Shown piece after piece: positions 1 through 5,546 of a stretch of 8,167 nt of DNA (positions within the stretch are counted from its first letter, which is position 1; each line of letters opens with the position of its first letter). Both the position numbers and the translations under genes were made by a program. This DNA comes from Heritagella sp051881655 (lineage in GTDB: Bacteria > Bacillota > Clostridia > Oscillospirales > Acutalibacteraceae): the NCBI GenBank assembly GCA_051881655.1, contig JBJEQH010000190.1:1-8167 (forward strand). Direction: 5' to 3'. Below the pieces are notes generated by a model, which did not search any database, was not told the DNA's origin, and was given only the letters and a program-made list of their open reading frames with translations.

Positions 1-123
1 GGTTATGAAGTAACCAACTTATAAAATTTGAGCTTTTAACTCAATCAATAAGGCAACGCAAGGTTGCCAATCGGCAGTGGACCCGGCTGTCCGTATGGCC
101 TTAACTCCCTGACGGAGTGGTCC
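1..123. ncRNA. Candidate structured RNA or mobile-element end (hairpin-rich, partial at the left edge)
   Basis: No convincing reading frame is seen here, but short perfect hairpins follow one another: GGTTA/TAACC (1-5 with 11-15), TTGAG/CTCAA (28-32 with 40-44), GGCAAC/GTTGCC (52-57 with 63-68), and a closing stem GGACC/GGTCC (79-83 with 119-123) that encloses ACTCC/GGAGT (104-108 with 114-118) and a weaker GGC/GCC pairing (85-87 with 98-100). This density is unusual for plain intergenic DNA and suggests a folded RNA or a transposon end. One idea is the right end of an IS200/IS605- or IS607-type element carrying a TnpB guide RNA, with its gene off the left edge; I cannot confirm this family. 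It might continue upstream of base 1. Strand is uncertain; the neighbouring stem at 151-178 contains a T-G pair that favours the plus strand. Confidence 0.35.
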
Positions 124-129
124 AGAACA

Positions 130-196
130 ATTGCTTTGAAAAGACTCCTGAATTTATCCTTCCAAAATCGGGTAAATTTTATCATAATAAAGCAAT
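130..196. repeat. AT-rich nested inverted repeat
   Basis: An 8-bp perfect inverted repeat ATTGCTTT/AAAGCAAT (130-137 with 189-196) surrounds a second stem-loop, AATTTATCC/GGGTAAATT (151-159 with 170-178, one G-T pair, 10-nt loop). It directly follows the hairpin cluster at 1-123 and may belong to the same element. The following bases, 197-338, hold no gene I can support, only a short GC-rich hairpin GGCGG/CCGCC (223-227 with 232-236). Confidence 0.4.
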
Positions 197-338
197 ATTG
201 TCAAGTGTCGAATTCTGTCAACGGCGGTCTCCCGCCCTCATACCCGATGATGTCATTCTTTTGGATTCCCCGGGGCAAAAGAGCGGGGCCGCACCTTGCC
301 GGAGAGGCAGGCTGAGGGGAGGGGATAAAAAATGGGTC

Positions 339-357
339 ACTCAACGATCGGTTGAGT
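339..357. promoter_or_regulatory. Palindromic operator candidate for the HTH-PurM regulator
   Basis: Perfect 7-bp arms ACTCAAC and GTTGAGT flank the 5-bp centre GATCG. The site lies 29 bp upstream of the -35 box of the promoter for the HTH-PurM gene. XRE regulators often bind such dyads and autoregulate, so this is the best candidate operator; its use is inferred. Confidence 0.45.
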
Positions 358-385
358 ATTTTTCGTATTTTCCCGCAGGCGGTTA

Positions 386-414
386 TTGCCATTGCCCCCG
401 GTTCCCGGTATGAT
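386..414 (+). promoter_or_regulatory. Sigma-A promoter of the HTH-PurM gene
   Basis: TTGCCA (386-391) and TATGAT (409-414) are separated by exactly 17 bp, each one base or so from consensus. Transcription would start near 421, giving a very short leader that begins about at the ribosome binding site AAAGGAGG (421-428). The closeness of start site and ribosome binding site is a small caution. Confidence 0.5.
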
Positions 415-435
415 AAGGATAAAGGAGGGCTGCAC

Positions 436-1683
436 ATGATTGACAGCGAAAAAATCGGAAATTTTGTTATGAGCCGGCGCAAGGCGCTGGGAATGACCCA
501 GCAGCAGCTGGCAGATCAGCTGCATATCTCTTTTCAGGCGGTATCGAAATGGGAGACGGGAGCCGGCTGCCCCAATGTGGAGATTCTGCGTCATCTGGCC
601 ATTGCCCTTCAGGTATCGGTGGATGAGATTCTGACCGGCAGTGAAAAAGAGGAGGGGCTGTCCTACAAAAAAGCGGGGGTGGATATCACCTATACCGATA
701 CAATCAAACAGGAAATGGCCCGGTATCTGGATACGGGGAATCCCCGTGTTCTGAACCGCCTGGGGGCGTTTGCCTCTCTGTATGATATCCGGTTCCCTAA
801 AATCAAAGAGCCGGTCCTGGTGTTGAAATCCGAGGAGCCCGGCTCGAAACAGAAGCTGGCCATGGAATACGGTTATACGGAATCCATCTGTCATGATATG
901 ATTAACCATCTGGTCAATGATATTGCGGTGATGGGTGCCACCCCCTTGGCAGTACTGGATACGATTGTGTGCGGGAATGCGGAAAAGGACACGATTCAAA
1001 CCCTGGTGCGGGGTATATCCGATGCCTGCCGGGAAAACGAGTGCGTTCTTGTGGGGGGCGAGACCTCTATCCAACCGTTGGTGGTCGAACCGGGAACGTA
1101 TGTGCTGACCTCCAGTATTGTGGGAATTGTGGACCGGGATCAGGTGATCGACGGTTCCCGTGTGCAGGAAGGAGACGTGGTACTGGCGGTGGAATCCAAC
1201 GGACTGCACACCAATGGCTATTCCCTGGTGCGGTTGTTTATGGAGAAAATGCCCCAGAGAAAGTGGGACAAAATTGACGGTGTGCCTTTTATCGAGCAGA
1301 TTATGAAACCCCACCGGGCGTACTATAAAACCATAAAGGAACTGTTTCCGGAAAGAGTGATTCACGCCATGGCTCATATCACCGGCGGTGGGATTGAGGG
1401 GAATTTGTGCCGGGTGATCCCGGATGGCCTGTCCGCTGTGATTGATTTATCCAAAATTGATATTCCCGGTATATTCCGGTATATCCGCAATTACGGACGG
1501 ATTGAGGACGGGGAAATGCTGCATACCTTTAACTGCGGCGTCGGATTGATTTTGGTAACCAGTGAACAGAATAAGGAAAGGGTAAAGCGCCATATCCAAA
1601 AGGAATACGGCTGCTATGAAATCGGAAAAATCCAAAAAGGCGGGAAAAAGGTGGAGTTCCAAAACCGCCTGAACTGGCTTTGA
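436..1683 (+). CDS. XRE-type HTH regulator fused to a PurM (AIR synthetase)-like domain
   Basis: The 415-residue protein joins two domains. Residues about 5-68 form an XRE/Cro helix-turn-helix (MTQQQLADQL followed by SFQAVSKWETG). Residues about 76-410 align along the whole length of PurM, phosphoribosylformylglycinamidine cyclo-ligase: YKKAGVDI (78-85), VNDIAVMGA (160-168), LVGGET (205-210), GLHTNGYSLVR (256-266), AHITGGG (313-319) and FNCGVG (365-370). The phosphate/Mg-ATP loop, GTDGVGTK in canonical PurM, instead reads KSEEPGSK (131-138), so normal catalysis is doubtful. A likely reading is a purine-intermediate sensor that controls transcription, but an enzyme with altered activity remains possible. 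The ATG at 436 was chosen over an upstream in-frame ATG at 352 because AGGAGG (423-428) sits 7 bases before it and the extra 28 residues are not PurM- or HTH-like. No other purine gene is nearby, so it is unlikely to be the housekeeping purM. Confidence 0.9.
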   Translation: MIDSEKIGNFVMSRRKALGMTQQQLADQLHISFQAVSKWETGAGCPNVEILRHLAIALQVSVDEILTGSEKEEGLSYKKAGVDITYTDTIKQEMARYLDTGNPRVLNRLGAFASLYDIRFPKIKEPVLVLKSEEPGSKQKLAMEYGYTESICHDMINHLVNDIAVMGATPLAVLDTIVCGNAEKDTIQTLVRGISDACRENECVLVGGETSIQPLVVEPGTYVLTSSIVGIVDRDQVIDGSRVQEGDVVLAVESNGLHTNGYSLVRLFMEKMPQRKWDKIDGVPFIEQIMKPHRAYYKTIKELFPERVIHAMAHITGGGIEGNLCRVIPDGLSAVIDLSKIDIPGIFRYIRNYGRIEDGEMLHTFNCGVGLILVTSEQNKERVKRHIQKEYGCYEIGKIQKGGKKVEFQNRLNWL

Positions 1684-1744
1684 AAAGGGCAGAGCTTTGC
1701 GCGCACCGTCCGGGAAAAAGGAAAATACTCTGAAAAAATGAGAG

Positions 1745-1805
1745 GAAAAGGGTTGCTGCTATGGTATACGGAGTATGCCGGGAACAGGGCCCTTTTCTTT
1801 TATTT
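1745..1805 (+). terminator. Rho-independent terminator after the HTH-PurM gene
   Basis: GAAAAGGG (1745-1752) pairs with CCCTTTTC (1790-1797) and is followed by TTTTATTT (1798-1805). The large loop contains its own hairpin, GGTATAC/GTATGCC (1763-1769 with 1773-1779, one G-T pair). The nested form is a little unusual for a simple terminator. Confidence 0.6.
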
Positions 1806-1836
1806 GCAGCGAGAGGTAGGAAATTCAAAAACGGTA

Positions 1837-1845
1837 TGCTATAAT
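1837..1845 (+). promoter_or_regulatory. Extended -10 promoter for the monooxygenase gene
   Basis: TGCTATAAT is a perfect -10 hexamer with the upstream TG of extended -10 promoters. No good -35 box is seen at the usual distance (TAGGAA with a 17-bp spacer). Transcription would start near 1852, about 30 bases before the ATG at 1883. Confidence 0.55.
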
Positions 1846-1882
1846 CAGAGAAAACAGCCTGGAATTTGAGGAGGAGAAGAGA

Positions 1883-2215
1883 ATGGCCCTTACCGTGATG
1901 ATTCTTTACAGCGGCGAAAACGGAAACGCAAGAAAATTTGCCCAGGAGATGGTTTCCTCCGGTGTGGTGGCGGATATCCGCCGGGAAGAGGGGAACCTTC
2001 GATACGAGTACTTCATTCCCATGGAAGAGGAGAATACGGTTCTCCTGATCGACAGCTGGAAGGACCAGTCTTCCCTTGACCTCCATCATGCATCCCCGAT
2101 GATGGCACAGATTTGCAGACTGCGGGAGAAATACGGCCTGCATATGCAAGTGGAGCGGTACCGGTCCGATGAAGCGGGCATTCCGGACGCGGACCGGGCA
2201 TTTATCAGGGAGTGA
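1883..2215 (+). CDS. Putative quinol monooxygenase, ABM (antibiotic biosynthesis monooxygenase) family
   Basis: The 110-residue protein matches the small cofactor-free ABM fold (YgiN-like), which works as a dimer of ferredoxin-like barrels and oxidises quinols or related aromatic compounds, or sometimes has no known substrate. Visible family features are the strand-rich N-terminus (ALTVMILYSG), an FAQEMV helix (19-24), the core YEYFIPMEEENTVLLIDSWKD (41-61), the SWK...LHHASP signature (58-72) and a C-terminal strand HMQVERY (87-93). The tail DEAGIPDADRAFIR (96-109) is an extension I associate with clostridial members. The strong ribosome binding site GAGGAGGAG (1868-1876) fixes the start. It is the first gene after its own promoter; a DUF1349 gene follows after 94 bp. 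The substrate cannot be deduced. Confidence 0.82.
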   Translation: MALTVMILYSGENGNARKFAQEMVSSGVVADIRREEGNLRYEYFIPMEEENTVLLIDSWKDQSSLDLHHASPMMAQICRLREKYGLHMQVERYRSDEAGIPDADRAFIRE

Positions 2216-2234
2216 GGGGATCGCTTTTGCTTTC

Positions 2235-2268
2235 AAAACCGGTTGGACGAAAGGGTCTTCCCGGTTTT
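2235..2268 (+). other. Intercistronic hairpin between the ABM and DUF1349 genes
   Basis: AAAACCGG (2235-2242) and CCGGTTTT (2261-2268) are perfect arms around an 18-nt loop that can pair further (GAC/GTC). The 3' arm supplies the only T-run, so this may be a weak terminator or an RNA-stability element rather than a full stop. No separate promoter is visible between it and the next gene. Confidence 0.35.
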
Positions 2269-2309
2269 CCAAGGAAAAAGGACGGCTTTGTTTACAGGAG
2301 GAGAAAAAG

Positions 2310-2921
2310 ATGATTTTTGATGCGAACAGCCTGCAATGGACAAGAGAACCACAGGATTTTTGGATCCGGGACGGGAAGATTGGGATTACGACAAAACCGC
2401 ACACGGATCTGTGGCAGAGAACCTATTATCATTTCCGCAATGATAACGCGCCTGTGCTGCAGATGGAAACGGAGGAGAAGTATTTCTCCTTCCTTGTGAA
2501 AACGGACTTTTCCCAAAGCCACCATCGGTTTGACCAGTGCGGAATTGTGATGTATCTGGACAGCGAGAACTGGCTGAAGGCCTCGGTGGAATTTGAAAAC
2601 GAGCAGTTTCAGCATCTGGGGTCGGTGGTGACCAACGGGGGATACTCGGACTGGGCAACGACGGCAATTCCCGCGGACGTGAAGACCATGTGGTATCGGT
2701 TCAGCCGCCGGGAGGATGATTACTGCATCGAATGCTCGGGTGACGGGCGTGATTTCAGCCAGATGCGCGTGTGCCATATGGCCAGGGGCGGCGGGAAAAT
2801 CCGCTTCGGTCTTTACGCCTGCAGCCCGGAGGATTCCTCGTTTACGGCGGTATTCTCCGATATGAAGATCACCGAATGCGTCTGGAAAGCCCACGATGGT
2901 CAGGCGCCGGATGAAGAATAA
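2310..2921 (+). CDS. DUF1349 domain-containing protein
   Basis: The 203-residue protein covers one full DUF1349 domain, a beta-sandwich related to concanavalin A-like lectin/glucanase folds. Its biochemical role is not established; some members carry the vague label regulation of enolase protein 1. Family-like stretches are the start FDANSLQWTREPQDFWIRDG (3-22), TDLWQRTYYHF (32-42), DQCGIVMYLDSENWLKASVE (75-94), a strand-turn-strand stretch around WYRFSRREDDYCIECSGDG (128-146) and FGLYACSPEDSSFTAVFSD (166-184). There is no signal peptide, so it should be cytoplasmic. The ATG at 2310 follows AGGAGGAG (2297-2304) by 5 bases and fits the family length; a longer in-frame start at 2169 would run back into the previous gene. 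It is probably co-transcribed with the genes on either side. Confidence 0.83.
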   Translation: MIFDANSLQWTREPQDFWIRDGKIGITTKPHTDLWQRTYYHFRNDNAPVLQMETEEKYFSFLVKTDFSQSHHRFDQCGIVMYLDSENWLKASVEFENEQFQHLGSVVTNGGYSDWATTAIPADVKTMWYRFSRREDDYCIECSGDGRDFSQMRVCHMARGGGKIRFGLYACSPEDSSFTAVFSDMKITECVWKAHDGQAPDEE

Positions 2922-2973
2922 GCCGGACAGGCACCTTTATAAACAAGATGGAATGTGTAAGGAGATGCATACG

Positions 2974-3777
2974 GTGAGTAATTTACTGGGATATAAGGAT
3001 TTGCCGCAGGAGATAGTAAATCAGATTAACAGTGTCGTGGCTATATGGAAAAAGCATATGGGAGAGGACCTGATTGGTGTCTATCTGCATGGCTCCATTG
3101 CACTTCATGCCTTTCGTCCGGAATCGGGGGATATTGATTTACTGGTAGTTGTGAAGGATTCGCTTGAAACCGAAAGAAAGCTTGAAATTGCAAAGGATAT
3201 CATGGAAATTGACGGAAAACCATGTCCTCTTGAAATGTCCGCCATCAAACAGACGGATGCAATGAACTGGAAAACGCCGGGAAACTGTGTGTTTCATTAC
3301 AGTGATTTCTGGACGGCGAAGTATATGGAACGGTTTGAAAATCCGGATTTTGAAGTATATGTGGCAGACCATGAATTTCCGGATGCCGATGTGACCAGCT
3401 ATATCAAGCTGCTTAAGCAATGCGGAATTGTATTGTATGGAAGAAAAATTGAGAAAGTATTTGCGGATGTTTCGGATGAGGATTTCTGGTCGGCCATCAG
3501 TGCCGATGTGGATGAATATGATTTTCATGCCTACAATGCCAGATACTTTGCCAGCAATGTTTTGATATTGGGGAGAATTCTGTCATTCAAGAAAGAGAAA
3601 AGGATATTGTCAAAGTACGAGGGCGGCCTTTGGATGAGAGAGAATGTTCCTGAGAATTTACAATATCTGCCGGAGCTTGCCATGAAAATATGGTTTGAAG
3701 GGGAGGAACACGTACTCCCGGAGGAAGACCTGGATCAATTGCGCGACTATCTTGTCCGTGAGATAAAAGCTCCGTGA
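2974..3777 (+). CDS. Aminoglycoside nucleotidyltransferase-like protein (ANT(3'')/ANT(9) type, NTP_transf_2 plus DUF4111)
   Basis: The N-terminal half is a polymerase-beta-type nucleotidyltransferase: GVYLHGS (35-41) then GDIDLLVV (52-59), giving the G-S...D-x-D metal-binding pattern with Asp53 and Asp55. A later acidic residue, Glu87 in CPLEMS, falls where ANT(3'') enzymes have a catalytic base. The C-terminal half (about 145-262) resembles the helical DUF4111 domain of AadA. Enzymes of this group adenylylate streptomycin or spectinomycin, but many chromosomal homologues have no proven resistance role. I prefer the GTG at 2974: AAGGAG (2959-2964) lies 9 bases upstream, giving 267 residues, close to AadA. 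An in-frame ATG at 2965 touches the ribosome binding site, and frames from 2896 overlap the preceding gene. The gene is visibly more AT-rich than the phosphatase and alkyltransferase genes downstream, which hints at separate origin. Confidence 0.82.
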   Translation: MSNLLGYKDLPQEIVNQINSVVAIWKKHMGEDLIGVYLHGSIALHAFRPESGDIDLLVVVKDSLETERKLEIAKDIMEIDGKPCPLEMSAIKQTDAMNWKTPGNCVFHYSDFWTAKYMERFENPDFEVYVADHEFPDADVTSYIKLLKQCGIVLYGRKIEKVFADVSDEDFWSAISADVDEYDFHAYNARYFASNVLILGRILSFKKEKRILSKYEGGLWMRENVPENLQYLPELAMKIWFEGEEHVLPEEDLDQLRDYLVREIKAP

Positions 3778-4000
3778 ATTATGAATAGCGAAGGTGGTAT
3801 ATTCCTTTTTGTGCCCATTGCCATTTCCTTTGCGGATCCGTCCCTTCCGGCACTCCGAACCATCAGGCACGGCCTCCACAAACTTTTTACCAATTTTCTG
3901 CTTCGGCTGAATCGAGAAGACAATGGGAAAACCTGTGTCTGATCGTGATGCTGAAATTGCGGTGAAACCGTTTGGAACTGCTTATTACTTATAAGATAGT
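3778..4000. other. Non-coding stretch between the nucleotidyltransferase gene and the spoIVB relic
   Basis: I see no supported gene. A 53-codon frame (3781-3942, plus) has no ribosome binding site, and a minus-strand frame over about 3778-3981 has no recognisable domain. No terminator is evident directly after the nucleotidyltransferase. It could be further decayed DNA belonging with the relic that follows. Confidence 0.4.
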
Positions 4001-4148
4001 AAAGGAATTACCCAAGGTATGAGCGGCAGCCCGATCATCCAGGATGGAAAGCTGGTGGGTGCGGTGACGCACGTTCTTGTGAACGATCCGACGAGAGGGT
4101 ATGGGATTTTTGGAAACATATCGGACGGCGGCATCGCAGAAACTTTGA
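4001..4148 (+). pseudogene. spoIVB: 3' remnant of spoIVB (SpoIVB peptidase, S55 family)
   Basis: The translated stretch GITQGMSGSPIIQDGKLVG continuing into AVTHVLVNDPTRGYGIF is the highly conserved C-terminal core of SpoIVB, including the GMSGSP motif with the catalytic serine. SpoIVB is the forespore protease that triggers sigma-K activation during sporulation. Only about 40 residues remain: an in-frame TAA at 3992-3994 closes the frame just upstream, the PDZ and N-terminal parts are missing, and after GYGIF the frame loses the expected IENMLDAA-like ending. In the frame one base earlier the text ends SQKL-stop, with TGA at 4146-4148 directly before a strong terminator, as if the original gene end were kept but frameshifted. 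There is no ribosome binding site for the ATG at 4019. An intact copy is expected elsewhere in a spore-former. Confidence 0.75.
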
Positions 4149-4175
4149 CAGAGGCACTTTGCCTCTGTCTTTTTT
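4147..4175 (+). terminator. Rho-independent terminator (spoIVB relic)
   Basis: A perfect 10-bp stem GACAGAGGCA/TGCCTCTGTC (4147-4156 with 4160-4169) with a CTT loop is followed by six T. It follows the relic's old stop and would also stop read-through from the operon upstream. Confidence 0.85.
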
Positions 4176-4183
4176 GGTATGAT
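4175..4183 (+). promoter_or_regulatory. Extended -10 promoter for the membrane protein gene
   Basis: TGGTATGAT is an extended -10 box that begins inside the terminator's T-run. A perfect TTGACA at 4145-4150 lies 27 bp upstream, too far for a normal -35, and no good hexamer is seen at 17 bp. Transcription would start near 4190, just before AGGGAGGGG (4195-4203). Confidence 0.4.
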
Positions 4184-4218
4184 GGAAATATAAGAGGGAG
4201 GGGTGCAAAACGAAAAAG

Positions 4219-4974
4219 GTGATAGGGTGGATTTTGGTTATTTTAGGTGGGTTCTTTTGTATGGACGGTGTCATATGCATTCCTGTGGCATTGACTGCGG
4301 ACGATATAGAATGGGGAGAGCGCATATTCATATTGGTATGCTTTATAGTTTTGGCCTTTGCCGGCGGTATGATCTGCTGGAAAGGGTTTAAGATGAAGGC
4401 AGGAGAAACGAAAAGAAATCGATCTCACGGGAATTCGCCGGTGCCTGCTGCCAAGCCAACTGAATGGATGACATCCCAGTTGCCAGCCCTGTACTTACAG
4501 GAGAACCATATGGTTTATCGGGATAATTATATCAGGCGTCTGGAAAGCATTGGTTTTGAAAAGAGAGATGCAGAAAAGATGTTTGATTTTGAGAGTGAAA
4601 TAATCCGTAAGTACGGTAAGCAATATCTGTTGAATCCTGCGTTTACAAAACTGTGGTTTTTCGGTCTTAAACAGCCATTCTTCCAACAGTATCCCAAAAC
4701 GAAGGAAGATATTCTTAAAGAGCGATATCTGACGGTGAGCGAACTGTGCAAAATCATTGACGAAGCGGAATGGCATTTCTGGAATAGCCACGAAAAAGAG
4801 CTTTCCGATGACGTGTGGAGAGAAATCTGTGAATGGCGTCTGAAGGGGCCGGGAGCCGAATTTGCGATCCGATATTTTGAGATGATTGAGGAAGCGACGG
4901 GTATTCCGGAAGAAAGTATTGCAAAATTATCCTCAGAACAGGGGAAACATTTAAGTCGGTATAAATGGCGTTAA
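4219..4974 (+). CDS. Two-pass membrane protein of unknown function
   Basis: From the GTG at 4219 the protein has 251 residues. Two hydrophobic helices stand at the N-terminus (about 3-24 and 36-54), separated by a short acidic loop (TADDIEWGE). A basic linker (KMKAGETKRNR) and a flexible Pro/Ala stretch follow, then a soluble, probably cytoplasmic and largely helical part (about 85-251) rich in acidic and aromatic residues, ending LSRYKW. I do not recognise a named domain, though the C-terminal half resembles uncharacterised clostridial proteins I have seen. The start is uncertain. AGGGAGGGG (4195-4203) is 15 bases before the GTG but 6 bases before an in-frame ACG at 4210, where the text reads T-K-K-V-I-G-W instead of a typical M-K-K-V-I-G-W. 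The real start may therefore be ACG, or an original ATG may have been lost. No partner gene is obvious. Confidence 0.7.
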   Translation: MIGWILVILGGFFCMDGVICIPVALTADDIEWGERIFILVCFIVLAFAGGMICWKGFKMKAGETKRNRSHGNSPVPAAKPTEWMTSQLPALYLQENHMVYRDNYIRRLESIGFEKRDAEKMFDFESEIIRKYGKQYLLNPAFTKLWFFGLKQPFFQQYPKTKEDILKERYLTVSELCKIIDEAEWHFWNSHEKELSDDVWREICEWRLKGPGAEFAIRYFEMIEEATGIPEESIAKLSSEQGKHLSRYKWR

Positions 4975-5025
4975 GTTTGTACAGGCAGCCCTGTGGATAT
5001 CTCTGAAAAATAGAGGAGAATCGTG

Positions 5026-5085
5026 ATGGAATACCGAAGAACCCCCAAAGACATGATTTTTACAAATCAAGGAGTTCAGGATTGA
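5026..5085 (+). CDS. 19-codon leader ORF coupled to the phosphatase gene
   Basis: The ATG at 5026 follows GAGGAG (5013-5018) by an ideal 7 bases. The frame encodes MEYRRTPKDMIFTNQGVQD, and its TGA (5083-5085) shares the A with the ATG of the phosphatase gene (TGATG), a standard arrangement for translational coupling. The peptide has no recognised motif. It may be a leader that controls translation of the next gene, or a chance frame. Confidence 0.45.
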   Translation: MEYRRTPKDMIFTNQGVQD

Positions 5086-5546
5086 TGATAAAAATACTTT
5101 TTGTTTGCCACGGCAATATCTGCCGTTCGCCCATGGCGGAATTTGTGATGAAGGATCTGGTGCAGAAGGCCGGGTGTGCCGATGAGTGGGAAATTGCCTC
5201 GGCGGCGGTGAGTCGGGAGGAGATCGGCAACCCGGTTCACCCCGGTACCCGGGAGAGACTGCGCCGGGAGGGGATTTCCACCGCGGGAAAGTGGGCAGTT
5301 CAGATGACCCGCGGGGACTATGAACGGTACGACTGGCTGATCGGAATGGATACATCGAATCTGTGCTGGATGCAGCGAATTACCGGAGGAGATCCCCATC
5401 ATAAAATGAGCCGTCTGTTGGAATGGGCCGGAGAAAACCGGGATGTGGCGGACCCGTGGTACACGGGCGATTTCGAGCAGACCTATCGCGATATTGACCG
5501 CGGCTGCCGCGCACTGCTGAAAAAAGCGGGAGGAGTGGAAAAATGA
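5085..5546 (+). CDS. Low-molecular-weight protein-tyrosine phosphatase
   Basis: The 153-residue protein is a standard-size member of the LMW-PTP/arsenate-reductase-like family, which removes phosphate from phosphotyrosine in the cytoplasm. The P-loop CHGNICRS (8-15) carries the nucleophile Cys8 and Arg14. The general acid is Asp123 in DPWYTGDF (123-130). RYDWLIGMD (81-89) and the C-terminal helix with TYRDIDRGCRALL (133-145) are also typical. I prefer the ATG at 5085, which directly gives MIKILFVCHGN; AAGGAG (5069-5074) lies 10 bases upstream. A TTG at 5082, 7 bases from that site, would add one residue. Its end overlaps the alkyltransferase start by four bases (ATGA), so the two are surely co-translated. 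Without a tyrosine kinase nearby its target is unknown. Confidence 0.93.
   Translation: MIKILFVCHGNICRSPMAEFVMKDLVQKAGCADEWEIASAAVSREEIGNPVHPGTRERLRREGISTAGKWAVQMTRGDYERYDWLIGMDTSNLCWMQRITGGDPHHKMSRLLEWAGENRDVADPWYTGDFEQTYRDIDRGCRALLKKAGGVEK

Noticed and set aside
1..435. A purine (guanine or ZTP) riboswitch upstream of the PurM-like gene
   Set aside because: I could not find the conserved core sequences of these riboswitches, and the likely promoter at 386-414 leaves almost no leader.
337..1377. A 346-codon minus-strand frame opposite the HTH-PurM gene
   Set aside because: It is a shadow of a gene with clear PurM motifs; the His- and Gln-rich translation matches nothing I know.
1529..2404. 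A 291-codon minus-strand frame across the terminator and ABM gene
   Set aside because: It runs through a terminator, a promoter and two real genes and has no family features.
3781..3942. A 53-codon plus-strand frame after the nucleotidyltransferase gene
   Set aside because: No ribosome binding site precedes the ATG and the translation has no recognisable motif.
4145..4183. TTGACA and TATGAT as one classical promoter
   Set aside because: The spacing is 27 bp, far from the usual 16-18 bp, and the hairpin lies between the two.
4203..4391. A GTG-started frame that uses the same ribosome binding site region as the membrane protein
   Set aside because: It is out of frame with the two clear membrane helices and the long downstream coding sequence, and it ends early.
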